Shown here: positions 34,452 to 45,400 of the stretch, piece after piece | Position numbering within the stretch: position 1 is the stretch's first letter | Layout of the letters: the number at the start of each line of letters is the position of its first letter | From: Candidatus Brevundimonas colombiensis | GTDB lineage: Bacteria > Pseudomonadota > Alphaproteobacteria > Caulobacterales > Caulobacteraceae | Length of the DNA: 64,000 nt | Reading direction: 5' to 3' | Assembly (NCBI GenBank): GCA_029202665.1 | Contig: CP119326.1 | Coordinates: 2,046,001-2,110,000 of the forward strand | Made by a program: the position numbers and the translations under genes | Notes under the pieces: model-generated | What the model saw: the letters and a program-made list of their open reading frames with translations, nothing else | What the model was told of the DNA's origin: nothing | Database searches by the model: none

Positions 34452-35748
34452 CGCGACCCCCGATCGGATCGACGGCGCATCCGCCAACGGGCGGCTGGAA
34501 CGCCTGCGCGCGGGGCTGAAACGCCGCCACGCCAAGGAGACGCGCTTCAAATGGTATGGCCGCCTGGCCATCGCCGCCGCCATGCTGTTCCTGGCGGTCC
34601 TGTTGGTCCGCATCGTCGAACAGGGCCACACGGCCTTCTACACCCACACGGTGACGGTGCCGGTCTATATGGACCCGGCCCGCATTGATCGCGCCTATCC
34701 GCAAGGCTCCAACTTCGAGCAACTGGCGGCCGAACAGCAGCTTCAGCGGATGGGCGTCGCCGACGACGCGGCCGGGACCAAGGCCGCGCAGATGAAGCGC
34801 CTGTTCTCGTCGGAGCTGAAGTTCGTCGCCGCCGATCTGGTCGCCAAGCGTGGCGAGGTCATCGGCGAGACCGTGCCCCTGGCCGTGCCGCTGTCCGACG
34901 ACGCCGACCTGTATCTGAAGGGCGAAATCTCCAGCGCCACACCGGAGGATCAGCGCCGCCTGTCCGACCAGCAGATCGCCTGGCTGGACAAGATGAAGGC
35001 CGACGGCGTCATCGGCGCCCACTTCAACACCGCCCTGTTCACCAAAGGCGATTCCACCCAGCCCGAGTTGGCCGGGGTGCTGGGCGCCGTGGTCGGTTCG
35101 GCGCTGATGCTGCTGGTCACGGCCCTGATCGCCATTCCGCTGGGCGTCGGCGCCGCCATCTGGCTGGAAGAGTTCGCGCCCAAGAACAAGCTGACCGACA
35201 TTATCGAGGTCAATATCAACAACCTCGCCGCCGTGCCGTCGATCGTCTACGGCCTGTTGGGTCTGGCCCTGTTCATCAACTGGATGCATCTGCCGCGCGC
35301 CAGCCCCATCGTGGGCGGTCTGGTCCTGGCCCTGATGGCCCTGCCGACGCTGGTCATCGCCACCCGTTCGGCCCTGAAGGCGGTGCCGCCCTCGATCCGC
35401 GAGGCCGCCCTGGCCATGGGCGCGTCCAAGACCCAGACGGTGTTCAGCCACGTCCTGCCGCTGGCCATGCCGGGCGTCATGACCGGCGCCATCATCTCGA
35501 TGGCTCACGCCTTAGGCGAGACCGCGCCGCTGCTGCTGATCGGCATGGTCAGCTTCGTGCCGGGCGTGCCGCATGCCATCGACCAGCCCGTCGGCGCCCT
35601 GCCGTCGCTGATCTACATCTGGGAGAACGCCTCGGAGCGGGCCTTCCACGAACGCACCGCCGCGGCGATCATCGTCCTGCTGGTCTTCATGATCATCATG
35701 AACGCGGCGGCCATCATCCTGAGGCGGCGCTTCGAGCGTCGGTGGTAA
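34444..35748 (+). CDS. pstA: Phosphate ABC transporter permease PstA
   Basis: A 434-residue partner permease of PstC. The N-terminal 230 residues form a DUF3333-type region with one helix and a periplasmic domain, common in alphaproteobacterial PstA. The permease core follows, with MGASKTQTVFSHVLPLAMPG and SMAHALGETAPLLLIG. It is translationally coupled to pstC by an eight-base overlap and is followed by pstB after four bases. Confidence 0.95.
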   Translation: MTDATPDRIDGASANGRLERLRAGLKRRHAKETRFKWYGRLAIAAAMLFLAVLLVRIVEQGHTAFYTHTVTVPVYMDPARIDRAYPQGSNFEQLAAEQQLQRMGVADDAAGTKAAQMKRLFSSELKFVAADLVAKRGEVIGETVPLAVPLSDDADLYLKGEISSATPEDQRRLSDQQIAWLDKMKADGVIGAHFNTALFTKGDSTQPELAGVLGAVVGSALMLLVTALIAIPLGVGAAIWLEEFAPKNKLTDIIEVNINNLAAVPSIVYGLLGLALFINWMHLPRASPIVGGLVLALMALPTLVIATRSALKAVPPSIREAALAMGASKTQTVFSHVLPLAMPGVMTGAIISMAHALGETAPLLLIGMVSFVPGVPHAIDQPVGALPSLIYIWENASERAFHERTAAAIIVLLVFMIIMNAAAIILRRRFERRW

Positions 35749-35752
35749 GAGA

Positions 35753-36703
35753 ATGAAATTCCGTATTTTCCGCTCCGCCGAAGACCAGACGGGCGCCGGC
35801 CCGGTCGATCCGACCCAGACGCCGCGCATGGGCGGCCAGGTCCTGCCTGAGGTCGCGCCCGCATCCGACGCCGCGCGCGCCGAACCGCGCGTGGACGATG
35901 TTGCGCCCGTCACGGCCTCGACCGTCGTCGACACCCCGCCGACGGGCCCCATCAAGATCGCCGCCCGCGATGTCTCGGTCTTCTATGAAGGCAAGCAGGC
36001 GCTCTACGACGTCTCGCTGGACATCCCGGACAAGACCGTCACGGCCCTGATCGGCCCGTCAGGCTGCGGCAAGTCGACCTTCCTGCGGACCATGAACCGC
36101 ATGAACGACACCATCGCCGGGGCCAAGGTCACGGGCCGGATCGCGATGGACGACGAGGACATCAACGACCGCTCCATCGATCCGGTGCTGCTGCGCGCCC
36201 GCGTGGGCATGGTGTTCCAGCGTCCGAACCCCTTCCCCAAGTCGATCTATGAAAACGTCGCCTATGGGCCGAAAATCCACGGCCTGGTCTCGGCCAAGTC
36301 GGAGATGGACGGGGTGGTCGAAAGCGCCCTGAAGCGTGCGGGTCTGTGGGAAGAGGTCGCCGACCGCCTGCAGTCTTCGGCCATGGGCCTGTCGGGCGGT
36401 CAGCAGCAGCGTCTGGTCATCGCCCGCGCCATCGCCGTGAACCCCGAAGTCATCCTGATGGACGAGCCCTGCTCGGCCCTGGACCCCATCGCCACGGCGC
36501 GGATCGAGGAACTGATCGACGAACTGCGCGAACGGTTCTGCATCGTCATCGTCACCCACTCGATGGCCCAGGCCGCGCGCGTGTCGCAACGCACCGCCTT
36601 CTTCCACATGGGGCGTCTGATCGAGACCGGGGATACGGAAGACATCTTCCAGAACCCGCGTGAACGCCGCACGTTGGACTATATCACGGGACGCTTCGGC
36701 TAA
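35753..36703 (+). CDS. pstB: Phosphate ABC transporter ATPase PstB
   Basis: A 316-residue ATPase energising phosphate import. Walker A is GPSGCGKST, the signature LSGGQQQRL, and Walker B ILMDEPCSALDP. The PstB-specific stretch RVGMVFQRPNPFPKSIYENV is present. An extra segment of about 60 residues, rich in proline and alanine, precedes the ATPase domain and makes it longer than the usual 250-260 residues; it looks disordered. Its stop overlaps the phoU start. Confidence 0.96.
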   Translation: MKFRIFRSAEDQTGAGPVDPTQTPRMGGQVLPEVAPASDAARAEPRVDDVAPVTASTVVDTPPTGPIKIAARDVSVFYEGKQALYDVSLDIPDKTVTALIGPSGCGKSTFLRTMNRMNDTIAGAKVTGRIAMDDEDINDRSIDPVLLRARVGMVFQRPNPFPKSIYENVAYGPKIHGLVSAKSEMDGVVESALKRAGLWEEVADRLQSSAMGLSGGQQQRLVIARAIAVNPEVILMDEPCSALDPIATARIEELIDELRERFCIVIVTHSMAQAARVSQRTAFFHMGRLIETGDTEDIFQNPRERRTLDYITGRFG

Positions 36704-37428
36704 TGAACCAGCACACGGTCAAGGCTTACGGCGACGAGTTGAACCAGATCACGGCCGAGATCGCCCGCATGGGCGGTCTGGCCGAGGCCCAGGTCGCGGA
36801 CGCCATCGACTCCGTCGCCCGTCGCGATGTGGCCCTGGCCCGCGCGGTGGTCGAGCGTGACCTGAAGCTGGACGCCCTGCACCGGGACGTCGAGAAGAAG
36901 GCCATCCGCCTGATCGCCCTGCGCCAGCCGGTCGCCAGCGACCTGCGCCGCACCTTGGGCGCCATGAAGATCGCCACCGATCTGGAGCGCACCGGCGATC
37001 TGGCCAAGAACATCGCCAAGCGCGCCCTGATCCTGGCCGACAGCGAGCCGATGCAGCCCCTGACACGCTCCATCGAGCGGATGGGCCGGCTGGTCTCGAC
37101 CCGGCTGCGCGATGTGCTGGACGCCTATACGGCGTCGGAGCTGGATCGCGCCGTCGCCGTCTGGCAGACGGATGACGAGGTCGACGAACACTATAACGCC
37201 CTGTTCCGTGAACTGCTGACCTATATGATGGGCGACCCGCGCATGATCGGCGCCTGCACCCATCTGCTGTTCATGGCCAAGAACCTGGAGCGGATCGGCG
37301 ACCACGCGACCAATATCGCCGAAACCGTCCACTACGAGATCACCGGCGACGACATCGTGGGCGAACGCCCGCGCGCCCAGCCAACGGCCGAGGACACTGA
37401 TCCCACGCCGAACCTTTCCACGCACTGA
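36703..37428 (+). CDS. phoU: Phosphate signalling protein PhoU
   Basis: A 241-residue helical protein that links Pst transport to PhoR and keeps PhoB off when phosphate is plentiful. Two PhoU three-helix repeats are visible, with the metal-site motifs LERTGDLAKNIAKR and LERIGDHATNIAE. It is coupled to pstB by a one-base overlap (TAATG). It is followed by phoB after about 20 bases. Confidence 0.96.
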   Translation: MNQHTVKAYGDELNQITAEIARMGGLAEAQVADAIDSVARRDVALARAVVERDLKLDALHRDVEKKAIRLIALRQPVASDLRRTLGAMKIATDLERTGDLAKNIAKRALILADSEPMQPLTRSIERMGRLVSTRLRDVLDAYTASELDRAVAVWQTDDEVDEHYNALFRELLTYMMGDPRMIGACTHLLFMAKNLERIGDHATNIAETVHYEITGDDIVGERPRAQPTAEDTDPTPNLSTH

Positions 37429-37448
37429 CCCGAGACCGGAGACCCGAC

Positions 37449-38141
37449 GTGCAGCCCTATATCCTTGTGATGGAAGACGAGGACGCGCTGGCGACCCTGC
37501 TTCAGTACAATCTGGAGAAGGAAGGCTACGACGTCACCGTCGCCGCAGAAGGGGAGGAGGGAATGCTTCTGATCGACGAGCGTCAGCCCGATCTGGTCCT
37601 GCTGGACTGGATGTTGCCTAAGCTGTCGGGCATCGAGGTCTGCCGTCGCATCCGGGGCAAGGCCGAGACCCGCAACCTGCCGATCATCATGCTGACCGCG
37701 CGCGGCGAGGAAAGCGATCGGGTGCGGGGCCTGGACACCGGCGCCGACGACTATCTGACCAAACCCTTTTCGATGGTCGAGTTGATCGCCCGCATTCGCG
37801 CCGTGTTGCGCCGCATCCGTCCCGGCCTGGCCGACGACCGGCTGAACCACGGCGACATCATCATCGACCGGGTGTCGCATCGGGTGAAGCGTTCGGGCCA
37901 GGAGGTCCATCTGGGGCCGACCGAGTTCCGCCTGCTGGACCATTTCATGCAGCATCCAGGCCGGGTGTTCAGCCGCGAGCAGTTGCTGGACGCAGTCTGG
38001 GGCTCGGACGTCTATGTCGAGGCCCGTACCGTGGACGTCCACGTCGGCCGCCTGCGCAAGGCCCTGTCCATCGGCGACGACAGCGCAAATCCGATCCGCA
38101 CCGTCCGCTCCGCGGGCTATTCGCTGGATCTGGAAGGCTAA
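37449..38141 (+). CDS. phoB: Phosphate regulon response regulator PhoB
   Basis: A 230-residue OmpR-family regulator. Its receiver has the acidic pair near residue 10 and phosphoacceptor D53 in VLLDWMLPKLSG. The winged-helix DNA-binding domain carries GPTEFRLLDHFMQHPGRVF and VDVHVGRLRKAL. It starts from GTG. It is the last gene of the pst operon and should bind the Pho box at 32899, giving positive feedback. A strong terminator follows. Confidence 0.96.
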   Translation: MQPYILVMEDEDALATLLQYNLEKEGYDVTVAAEGEEGMLLIDERQPDLVLLDWMLPKLSGIEVCRRIRGKAETRNLPIIMLTARGEESDRVRGLDTGADDYLTKPFSMVELIARIRAVLRRIRPGLADDRLNHGDIIIDRVSHRVKRSGQEVHLGPTEFRLLDHFMQHPGRVFSREQLLDAVWGSDVYVEARTVDVHVGRLRKALSIGDDSANPIRTVRSAGYSLDLEG

Positions 38142-38146
38142 AATAG

Positions 38147-38175
38147 AAAGGGCGGCTCCAGGAGCCGCCCTTTTT
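38147..38175. terminator. Bidirectional terminator between phoB and hslO
   Basis: A nearly perfect GC-rich inverted repeat is flanked by A-rich and T-rich tracts (AAATAGAAAG on the left, TTTTTC on the right). It lies six bases after the phoB stop and four bases from the convergent hslO stop, and so can serve both. Confidence 0.88.
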
Positions 38176-38178
38176 CGT

Positions 38179-39126
38179 TCAAATCTGTTCGGCGACCACG
38201 TCGTCGGGGTCCAGCGCATAGACGGTCGCGCAGTATTCGCACGTCACGTGTATCTTGCCGTCATCCTCCAGCATGTCGGCGCGCTCCGCCGGATCGAACG
38301 AGGCCAGGACCGAGGCGATCCGGTCGCGTGAACAACGGCACACGGCCGTCAGCTCTCGCGCGCCTTCCAGCCGCACCCCATCCTCATGGAACAGGCGGAA
38401 CAGCAGGGTCTCGGGCGAGATCGTCGGGTCGATCAGCTCGTCGTCGGCCAGGGTGCCGAACAGGGCGCGCGTGCGGTCCCACACATCCTCGGTCGATCCG
38501 CGCGTCTCGTCGCCCGCGATGATCTGGATCATCGCCCCGCCGGCGCGCCATTGCGAACCCGCCTCGGTTTCGACCTGGCCGACCGCCAGCCGCACCTTGG
38601 TCGGCACCTGTTCGGACTGTTGGAAATAGTGTTCGGCCGCCAGCGACAGGCTTTCGCCCTCGATGGGGGTGATGCCCTGGGTCCGTTCGAAATCCGGGCC
38701 GCGATCCAGGGTCATGACGAAGACGCCCTGGCCCAGCAGCGACCGGGCGCCGGGCCGGGCGAAGCCCTTGGACGCCTCGGCCACCTCGGCCTCGTCATAG
38801 CGGCAATAGCCGCGCAGGGAGCCGTCGGTGCCATAATCGGCGACGACATAGCGCACGGGGCCGTCGCCCTGGGCCTGGACCAGCAGCCTGCCCTCGAACT
38901 TCAGGCTTGAGCCGATCAGGGCCGCAAGGGCGCAGGCTTCGCCCAGCAGGGCGGCGACAGGCTCGGGATAGGCGTGGGCGGCCAGGATCTTGTCGATGGC
39001 GGCGCCCAGGCGAACCAGGCGACCGCGCACGGGCCAGCCCTCGATCTGGAAGGCGGCGGCCAGATCGTCGGAAATAGGAGATTGGGGCGCGTGATCGGTC
39101 ACGGCAGGGTCCTTTGGCGACGTCAT
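38179..39126 (-). CDS. hslO: Hsp33 family redox-regulated chaperone
   Basis: A 315-residue cytosolic holdase activated by oxidation. The C-terminal zinc module is intact: CRCS near residue 261 and TCEYC near 297, the CXC and CXXC pairs that release zinc on oxidation. The N-terminal core shows SLKFEGRLLVQAQGDGPVRY, typical of Hsp33. ATG at 39126 is used, as upstream starts give an unrelated leader. It is convergent with phoB. Confidence 0.95.
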   Translation of the reverse strand: MTSPKDPAVTDHAPQSPISDDLAAAFQIEGWPVRGRLVRLGAAIDKILAAHAYPEPVAALLGEACALAALIGSSLKFEGRLLVQAQGDGPVRYVVADYGTDGSLRGYCRYDEAEVAEASKGFARPGARSLLGQGVFVMTLDRGPDFERTQGITPIEGESLSLAAEHYFQQSEQVPTKVRLAVGQVETEAGSQWRAGGAMIQIIAGDETRGSTEDVWDRTRALFGTLADDELIDPTISPETLLFRLFHEDGVRLEGARELTAVCRCSRDRIASVLASFDPAERADMLEDDGKIHVTCEYCATVYALDPDDVVAEQI

Positions 39127-39302
39127 TTCGGGATCGCGGCTATGTAGGCGCCCGGGCGGCTGTTGATAAGGGGCGATCCGGCGCGGCGTTCGCATCCTGC
39201 GACATGCGCGCGACGGAACCCTTTTCGGCGCGGTTCGCTCTTTTCCAACAAGCGGAGCCGTCGCTTCGCCTGTCACCCCATTCCGAGGAAAAGGTCCCGC
39301 CG

Positions 39303-39842
39303 ATGATCCGCGACATCGATCCGATTGAAGAAATTCGCAAACATCCCGGCATCACGGCCGGCAGCCTGGCCGCCCTGGTGCTCGGCGCGGCGGCGGTCGT
39401 CTATCTGACCCAGCGCACGGGCCCGACCCGCTATCAGCGCATCAAGACCCGTATCGACCCGCGCGGATGGGTGGATACGGCCGAACTGCGCGATCGTTTC
39501 CACGACGCCGTAGACGCCTTCCGTCATCGGGCGGAAGAGGTCGGCGAACAGGCCGGCGACTTCTCGCGCGAAGCCCGTCACCGTGCGGCCGACGTGGCCT
39601 ATGACGCCCGTGACCGCGCCGACGAATGGTTCCGCGCCGCTCGCAAGGGGTCAAAGAAGGCGGCGAAGAAGCATGGCAAGACCGTGCGTCGCTATGCGGA
39701 TGACGCCGGTTCCTATGCCCGCGATCACGCGCGCGAGGGCGGAGCCTTGCTGGCCGTGGCCACCATCGCCGCCGCCGTCGGCGCCGCGGTTCTGGAAAGC
39801 CGCCGGCCGGACAGCCGCGTGCGCCGGATCGTGCGTTTCTGA
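39303..39842 (+). CDS. Hypothetical membrane protein with long charged helix
   Basis: A 179-residue protein with a hydrophobic segment at about 18-38 (GSLAALVLGAAAVVYL) and another near the C-terminus (ALLAVATIAAAVGAAVL). Between them lies a long, highly charged helix (FREA/RDRAD-like repeats, lysine-rich KGSKKAAKKHGKTVRR). It resembles YtxH- or apolipoprotein-like stress proteins in style only. A hairpin follows the gene. The family is not recognised. Confidence 0.72.
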   Translation: MIRDIDPIEEIRKHPGITAGSLAALVLGAAAVVYLTQRTGPTRYQRIKTRIDPRGWVDTAELRDRFHDAVDAFRHRAEEVGEQAGDFSREARHRAADVAYDARDRADEWFRAARKGSKKAAKKHGKTVRRYADDAGSYARDHAREGGALLAVATIAAAVGAAVLESRRPDSRVRRIVRF

Positions 39843-39848
39843 CATAGT

Positions 39849-39887
39849 CATGCCGCCCGGGAGGTGAAATCCCTGTCGGGCGGCATG
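39849..39887 (+). terminator. Likely terminator hairpin
   Basis: A perfect 11-bp inverted repeat (39849-39859 with 39877-39887) lies six bases after the preceding stop, followed by GTTTAA. The T tract is short, so termination strength is uncertain. Confidence 0.62.
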
Positions 39888-39963
39888 GTTTAAGCGTAGC
39901 TGAGCGCAATCATCAGCACGGCTTGGCTATGCTGCGGGCGCGAAGGCCGCTAAGACGCGGCCC

Positions 39964-41856
<1,893 letters not shown>

Positions 41857-41909
41857 GGATTTGCGGTTCCATCCAGGCTTGCGAGAAACGCAGCCACGCT
41901 TCCCTCTCC

Positions 41910-41939
41910 GTCATCCTCGGGCTTGACCCGAGGATCGGG
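41910..41939 (+). repeat. Palindromic repeat, family B, copy 1
   Basis: A 30-base unit with an inner 9-bp palindrome (41913-41921 with 41927-41935, loop CTTGA). The reversed copy is at 42184-42213. Two more copies are at 46501 and 46568. Confidence 0.92.
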
Positions 41940-41944
41940 CGCCC

Positions 41945-42125
41945 AGCCGCACAGACTAGGGAACAGGTCGACCCAATCGGAATTGGTTCGCTCGATCAGT
42001 TCAAGCTTCCAGACGTGATCCCAGTATTCCAGCGCCTTCTCGCGGCGTGTCGCGGCGGTGACGAACGCACCAGACGAGCATTCCGCACCCATATCGACTG
42101 GCGAAGCCTTGGAAGGCGGCTGGCC
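41945..42125 (-). pseudogene. GIY-YIG nuclease remnant, frameshifted
   Basis: On the minus strand two reading frames together resemble the C-terminal two-thirds of a single-domain GIY-YIG nuclease. One frame reads GFASRYGCGMLVW, the usual GFTxxYGVxxLVW stretch. Downstream another frame reads AATRREKALEYWDHVWKLEL then IERTNSDWVDLFPSL, the usual REKxxKxWxRxWKxxLIExxNPDWxDLY end. The frame change falls between them, and the GIY/YIG catalytic start is missing. The fragment lies inside inverted copies 1 and 2 of repeat family B. A nominal reading frame of 166 residues covers the region, but its ends are translated repeat sequence. Confidence 0.8.
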
Positions 42126-42183
42126 TCGATGTAGTTGGTGATAAGAGGCCGACGGTTGCTCATCAATGTTGAGTTGCGGATGT

Positions 42184-42213
42184 CCCGATCCTCGGGTCAA
42201 GCCCGAGGATGAC
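42184..42213 (-). repeat. Palindromic repeat, family B, copy 2 (inverted)
   Basis: Reverse complement of copy 1 over the full 30 bases. Copies 1 and 2 bracket the GIY-YIG remnant as 304-bp inverted ends. Confidence 0.92.
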
Positions 42214-42336
42214 GCTGTTATATGATCGCGCGAGGATTTTTCTTCCGAAGGCTGACGTAAAGGCATCTTGCGCTCTGCGCTGACTGGCGCATCCTCCACG
42301 CAACGGCCGCGATGCATGACGGCCTTGGGAGGATCA

Positions 42337-44142
42337 ATGTCACGCTTTCTCACCGGCGGCGCCGTCGCCGCACTGGCGCTCGCCGCCTGCGCCTTCGCAG
42401 GATCGGCCTCGGCCCAGACCTACAACCGCCTCGTCGTGTTCGGCGACAGCCTCAGCGACAACGGCAATCTGTATCTGATCTCTGGCGGGACGCAGCCGCC
42501 AGCGCCGCCCTATTACCAGGGCCGGTTCTCCAGCGGACGCACCTTCGTCGAGCTGCTGGGCTTCAACGCCGCCAACTTCAACGGCTCGGTGACCGGCAGC
42601 ATCAACTACGCCTTCGGCGGGTCGCGCACGGACGCGTCGACCGGCGTGCCGTTCGGCATGTTGAACCAGCTGTCGCGCTACACCGCCGCGGGCGGACGGT
42701 TCAGCTCGACCGATCTGGTCAGCGTGCTGGGCGGCGCAAACGACATCTTCCAGGGCCTGCCCGCTGCTGGGGCTTCGGCCAGCCCCGTCGCGGCGATCAC
42801 GCCCGTCGTCACGGGCGCCGCCGCCAACGTGAACACCCTGGTCAACAGCGTGGCGGGCGCCGGGGCGGGGACCATCCTGGTCACGAACCTGCCCAAGCTC
42901 AGCCTGACGCCCCAGTTCCGGGGAACCGCCGCCGCGCCCCTGGCCGACTATGCGGTGACGACGTTCAACACGGCCCTTCAGACCGGGCTGACGACCACGG
43001 CTGCGGCGCAGCCGGGCAGCAACATCATCATGATGGACCTGTTCAAGGTCGGCGACACCCTGGCCGCCAATCCGGGCCTGTTCGGCATCACCAACATCAC
43101 CCAGCCCTGCTTCAACGGGGCGACGGTCTGTTCGAACCCCGACAGCTATTTCTACTTCGACGGCGTGCATCCGACGGCGGCCGGGCATCGGATCATCGCT
43201 CAACTGGCGACCGACTACCTCTATTACGGCGACATCGGCGCCCAATCGACCCTGCAGGGCGAGACCACCTATCGCCACCGACAGGATGCGCTGGACGCCG
43301 CCAGCGACGCCTTGTCGGGGCGTCAGCCGTGGCAGGCGGGCGTGGCCGTCACCACCGCCGTCCTGATCGACAACGTCAAGACCGACGCGCGCGGCCCGAT
43401 CACCAGCGCGTCCAGCGACGGCTGGGGCGGGCGGATCGCTCTGGAGGCGGGGCCTTCGGAGAACTGGCGCTTCGGCCTGGCCGGAACGGCGCGCAACACC
43501 GACGTCGACAGCCAGGCGCTGAAGTTCAACGTCGAAAGCTTCGGCCTGGACGTCTATGGCGGCTGGCGCTCGGGCGACGTGTTCGTCAACGCCGCCGTCG
43601 GCGTGGCGCGCGACAATATCGACGACATCAAGCGCACCACCAGCCTGGCGCCCATCGTCCATACGGCCGACACCCGCGCGCTCAGCACCGGCGCGCGCTT
43701 GCAGGGCGGGATGTGGTTCGACATGGGCGGCGTCGCCCTGTCGCCCCGCGCAGCCCTGGCCTATGTCTCCAGCGACGTGGACGGCTATTACGAACAGGGC
43801 GTCGCGGCCCAGTATCAGTATGGCGACCGCACGGTGAAGGCCCTGACCGGCGAGGTCGCCCTGCGCGCCGAGGCCGAGATGGGCCGGTTCGGCCTGTTCG
43901 CCGAAGGCGGCTATCGCGATGCGCTGGATGACAGTTCCGACCCGGTCCGCGTCGGCCTCTACAACAATCCGGCCCAGGTGCTGTCGCGTCAGATCGACGA
44001 TCCGTTCGGCGGCCAGTTCCTGGCGTCCGCAGGCGTCGAGGGCGCGGTCGGGCCGGTCAAGGTGACGGTCGGCTACCGCGGCCGCTTCGGCGACCACGCC
44101 GACAGCCATATGGGCGGCATCCAGCTGAAACTGCCGCTGTAA
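42337..44142 (+). CDS. GDSL esterase/lipase autotransporter
   Basis: A 601-residue surface esterase of the EstA/ApeE type. A signal peptide (about 1-26, ending SASAQ) is followed by a GDSL passenger: nucleophile S38 in VFGDSLSDNGN, the block III GGANDIFQ, and the catalytic DGVHPTAAGH near residue 286. From about 345 to the end is an autotransporter beta-barrel (ALSPRAALAYVSSDVDGYYE, terminal KLPL). It cleaves short-chain esters or lipids at the cell surface. ATG at 42337 with GGGAGGA upstream is chosen. The signal peptide also contains LAAC, so lipidation cannot be excluded. Confidence 0.92.
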   Translation: MSRFLTGGAVAALALAACAFAGSASAQTYNRLVVFGDSLSDNGNLYLISGGTQPPAPPYYQGRFSSGRTFVELLGFNAANFNGSVTGSINYAFGGSRTDASTGVPFGMLNQLSRYTAAGGRFSSTDLVSVLGGANDIFQGLPAAGASASPVAAITPVVTGAAANVNTLVNSVAGAGAGTILVTNLPKLSLTPQFRGTAAAPLADYAVTTFNTALQTGLTTTAAAQPGSNIIMMDLFKVGDTLAANPGLFGITNITQPCFNGATVCSNPDSYFYFDGVHPTAAGHRIIAQLATDYLYYGDIGAQSTLQGETTYRHRQDALDAASDALSGRQPWQAGVAVTTAVLIDNVKTDARGPITSASSDGWGGRIALEAGPSENWRFGLAGTARNTDVDSQALKFNVESFGLDVYGGWRSGDVFVNAAVGVARDNIDDIKRTTSLAPIVHTADTRALSTGARLQGGMWFDMGGVALSPRAALAYVSSDVDGYYEQGVAAQYQYGDRTVKALTGEVALRAEAEMGRFGLFAEGGYRDALDDSSDPVRVGLYNNPAQVLSRQIDDPFGGQFLASAGVEGAVGPVKVTVGYRGRFGDHADSHMGGIQLKLPL

Positions 44143-44167
44143 GGCGGCGGGGCGGGGAGGGGCGCGT

Positions 44168-44767
44168 TCAGCGTCCCTTCTTCCTCACCCACATGGCGGC
44201 GTCGGCCTCGGACAGCCAGGCCTCGGCGTCGGTATGGCCGTCCCAGGCCCGAACGCCGAACGAGCCGCCCAGCTGGGTCTTCTGGCCCTGCCAGACGAAG
44301 CCTTCGGTCTGCAACGCCTCTGCCAGCTGACGCGCCTTGGCCCGGCCCTCGTCCAGCCCGGCGTTGAGCATCAGCAGCGCGAACTCGTCGCCGCCCATCC
44401 GGCCCACCGCATCCGATTCGCGCAGGTTCGCCAGGAACAGACGCGCGACCGCGACCAGGGCGGCGTCGCCCGCCGCATGGCCCAGCCGGTCGTTGACGCT
44501 CTTGAACCCGTCCATGTCCAGATACAGCAGGACCGCCGGCACGCCGTGCCGCTGGCAATAGGCCATGGTCCGCTGCAACGCCGCCACGAAGCCGCGACGG
44601 TTCAGGGCGGGGGTCAGCACATCGTGGTCGGCGGCGGCCTCGGCGGCGGCGGCGCGCGACTTCCAGGCGTCCAGCTCCAGTCGCAGGCGCGCGATCTCGG
44701 CGGTCAGGTCGTGTTCGGCCACGTCGGTCACGGCGCAGGAAAGGCTCCGGTCGCGCGACTCACTCAA
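44168..44767 (-). CDS. GGDEF diguanylate cyclase with I-site
   Basis: A protein of about 199 residues that makes cyclic-di-GMP from GTP. It has a short N-terminal coiled coil (LTAEIARLRLELDAWKSRAA) and a full GGDEF domain: DxLT-type start HDVLTPALNRRGF, metal-binding LYLDMDGFKSVND, and GGDEF at 125-129. The inhibitory I-site RESD (116-119) lies exactly five residues before it, so product inhibition is expected. No membrane or sensory domain is present. The start (TTG) is uncertain. The layout resembles small coiled-coil cyclases such as Caulobacter DgcB. Confidence 0.9.
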   Translation of the reverse strand: MSESRDRSLSCAVTDVAEHDLTAEIARLRLELDAWKSRAAAAEAAADHDVLTPALNRRGFVAALQRTMAYCQRHGVPAVLLYLDMDGFKSVNDRLGHAAGDAALVAVARLFLANLRESDAVGRMGGDEFALLMLNAGLDEGRAKARQLAEALQTEGFVWQGQKTQLGGSFGVRAWDGHTDAEAWLSEADAAMWVRKKGR

Positions 44768-44907
44768 GGCGTCACGCAGGGTCGAGGGATGGTAGAGCGT
44801 GATTCCGCGACATTGAAGCCGCCGCGCGTCGGAAACCGCCGGCTTGCGGTTGCGGGCGCCCCGTCGGTGCTGTAACGGGCGGCCTTTCCGCGAGGGGCCT
44901 TGCAGAC

Positions 44908-45399
44908 ATGGCGACTTCCGAAACCCCGGTGGCGATCATCATGGGCAGTCGTTCGGACTGGCCGACGATGAAACTGGCCGCCGATCGCCTGGATCAACTG
45001 GGCGTCGCCTGGCAGGCCAAGGTCGTCAGCGCCCACCGCACCCCCCAGCGATTGGTCGAGTTCGCGACCGGCGCCAAGGCCGCCGGATACAAGGTGATCA
45101 TCGCCGGGGCCGGGGGCGCCGCCCACCTGCCGGGCATGGCCGCCTCCATGACCGACCTGCCGGTGCTGGGCGTGCCGGTGCAATCCAAGGCCCTGAAGGG
45201 CATGGATAGTCTGTTGTCCATCGTGCAGATGCCGGCGGGCGTGCCGGTCGCGACCCTGGCCATCGGCGAGGCGGGCGCCGCCAACGCCGGAATCTTGGCC
45301 GCGCAGATCCTGGCCCTGTCGGATCAGGCCCTGGCCAAACGCCTGACCGCCTTCCGCGCCGCCCAGACCGACTCCGTCGCAGAATCCGTCGAGGACTGA
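44908..45399 (+). CDS. purE: N5-carboxyaminoimidazole ribonucleotide mutase
   Basis: A 163-residue class I PurE that rearranges N5-CAIR to CAIR in purine synthesis. It shows IIMGSRSDWPTMKLAAD, VVSAHRTPQRL with the catalytic histidine, GAGGAAHLPGMAASMTDLPV and GVPVATLAIGEAGAANAG. It is in an operon with purK, which starts one base after its stop. The window has no other purine genes. Confidence 0.97.
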   Translation: MATSETPVAIIMGSRSDWPTMKLAADRLDQLGVAWQAKVVSAHRTPQRLVEFATGAKAAGYKVIIAGAGGAAHLPGMAASMTDLPVLGVPVQSKALKGMDSLLSIVQMPAGVPVATLAIGEAGAANAGILAAQILALSDQALAKRLTAFRAAQTDSVAESVED

Positions 45400-45400
45400 G

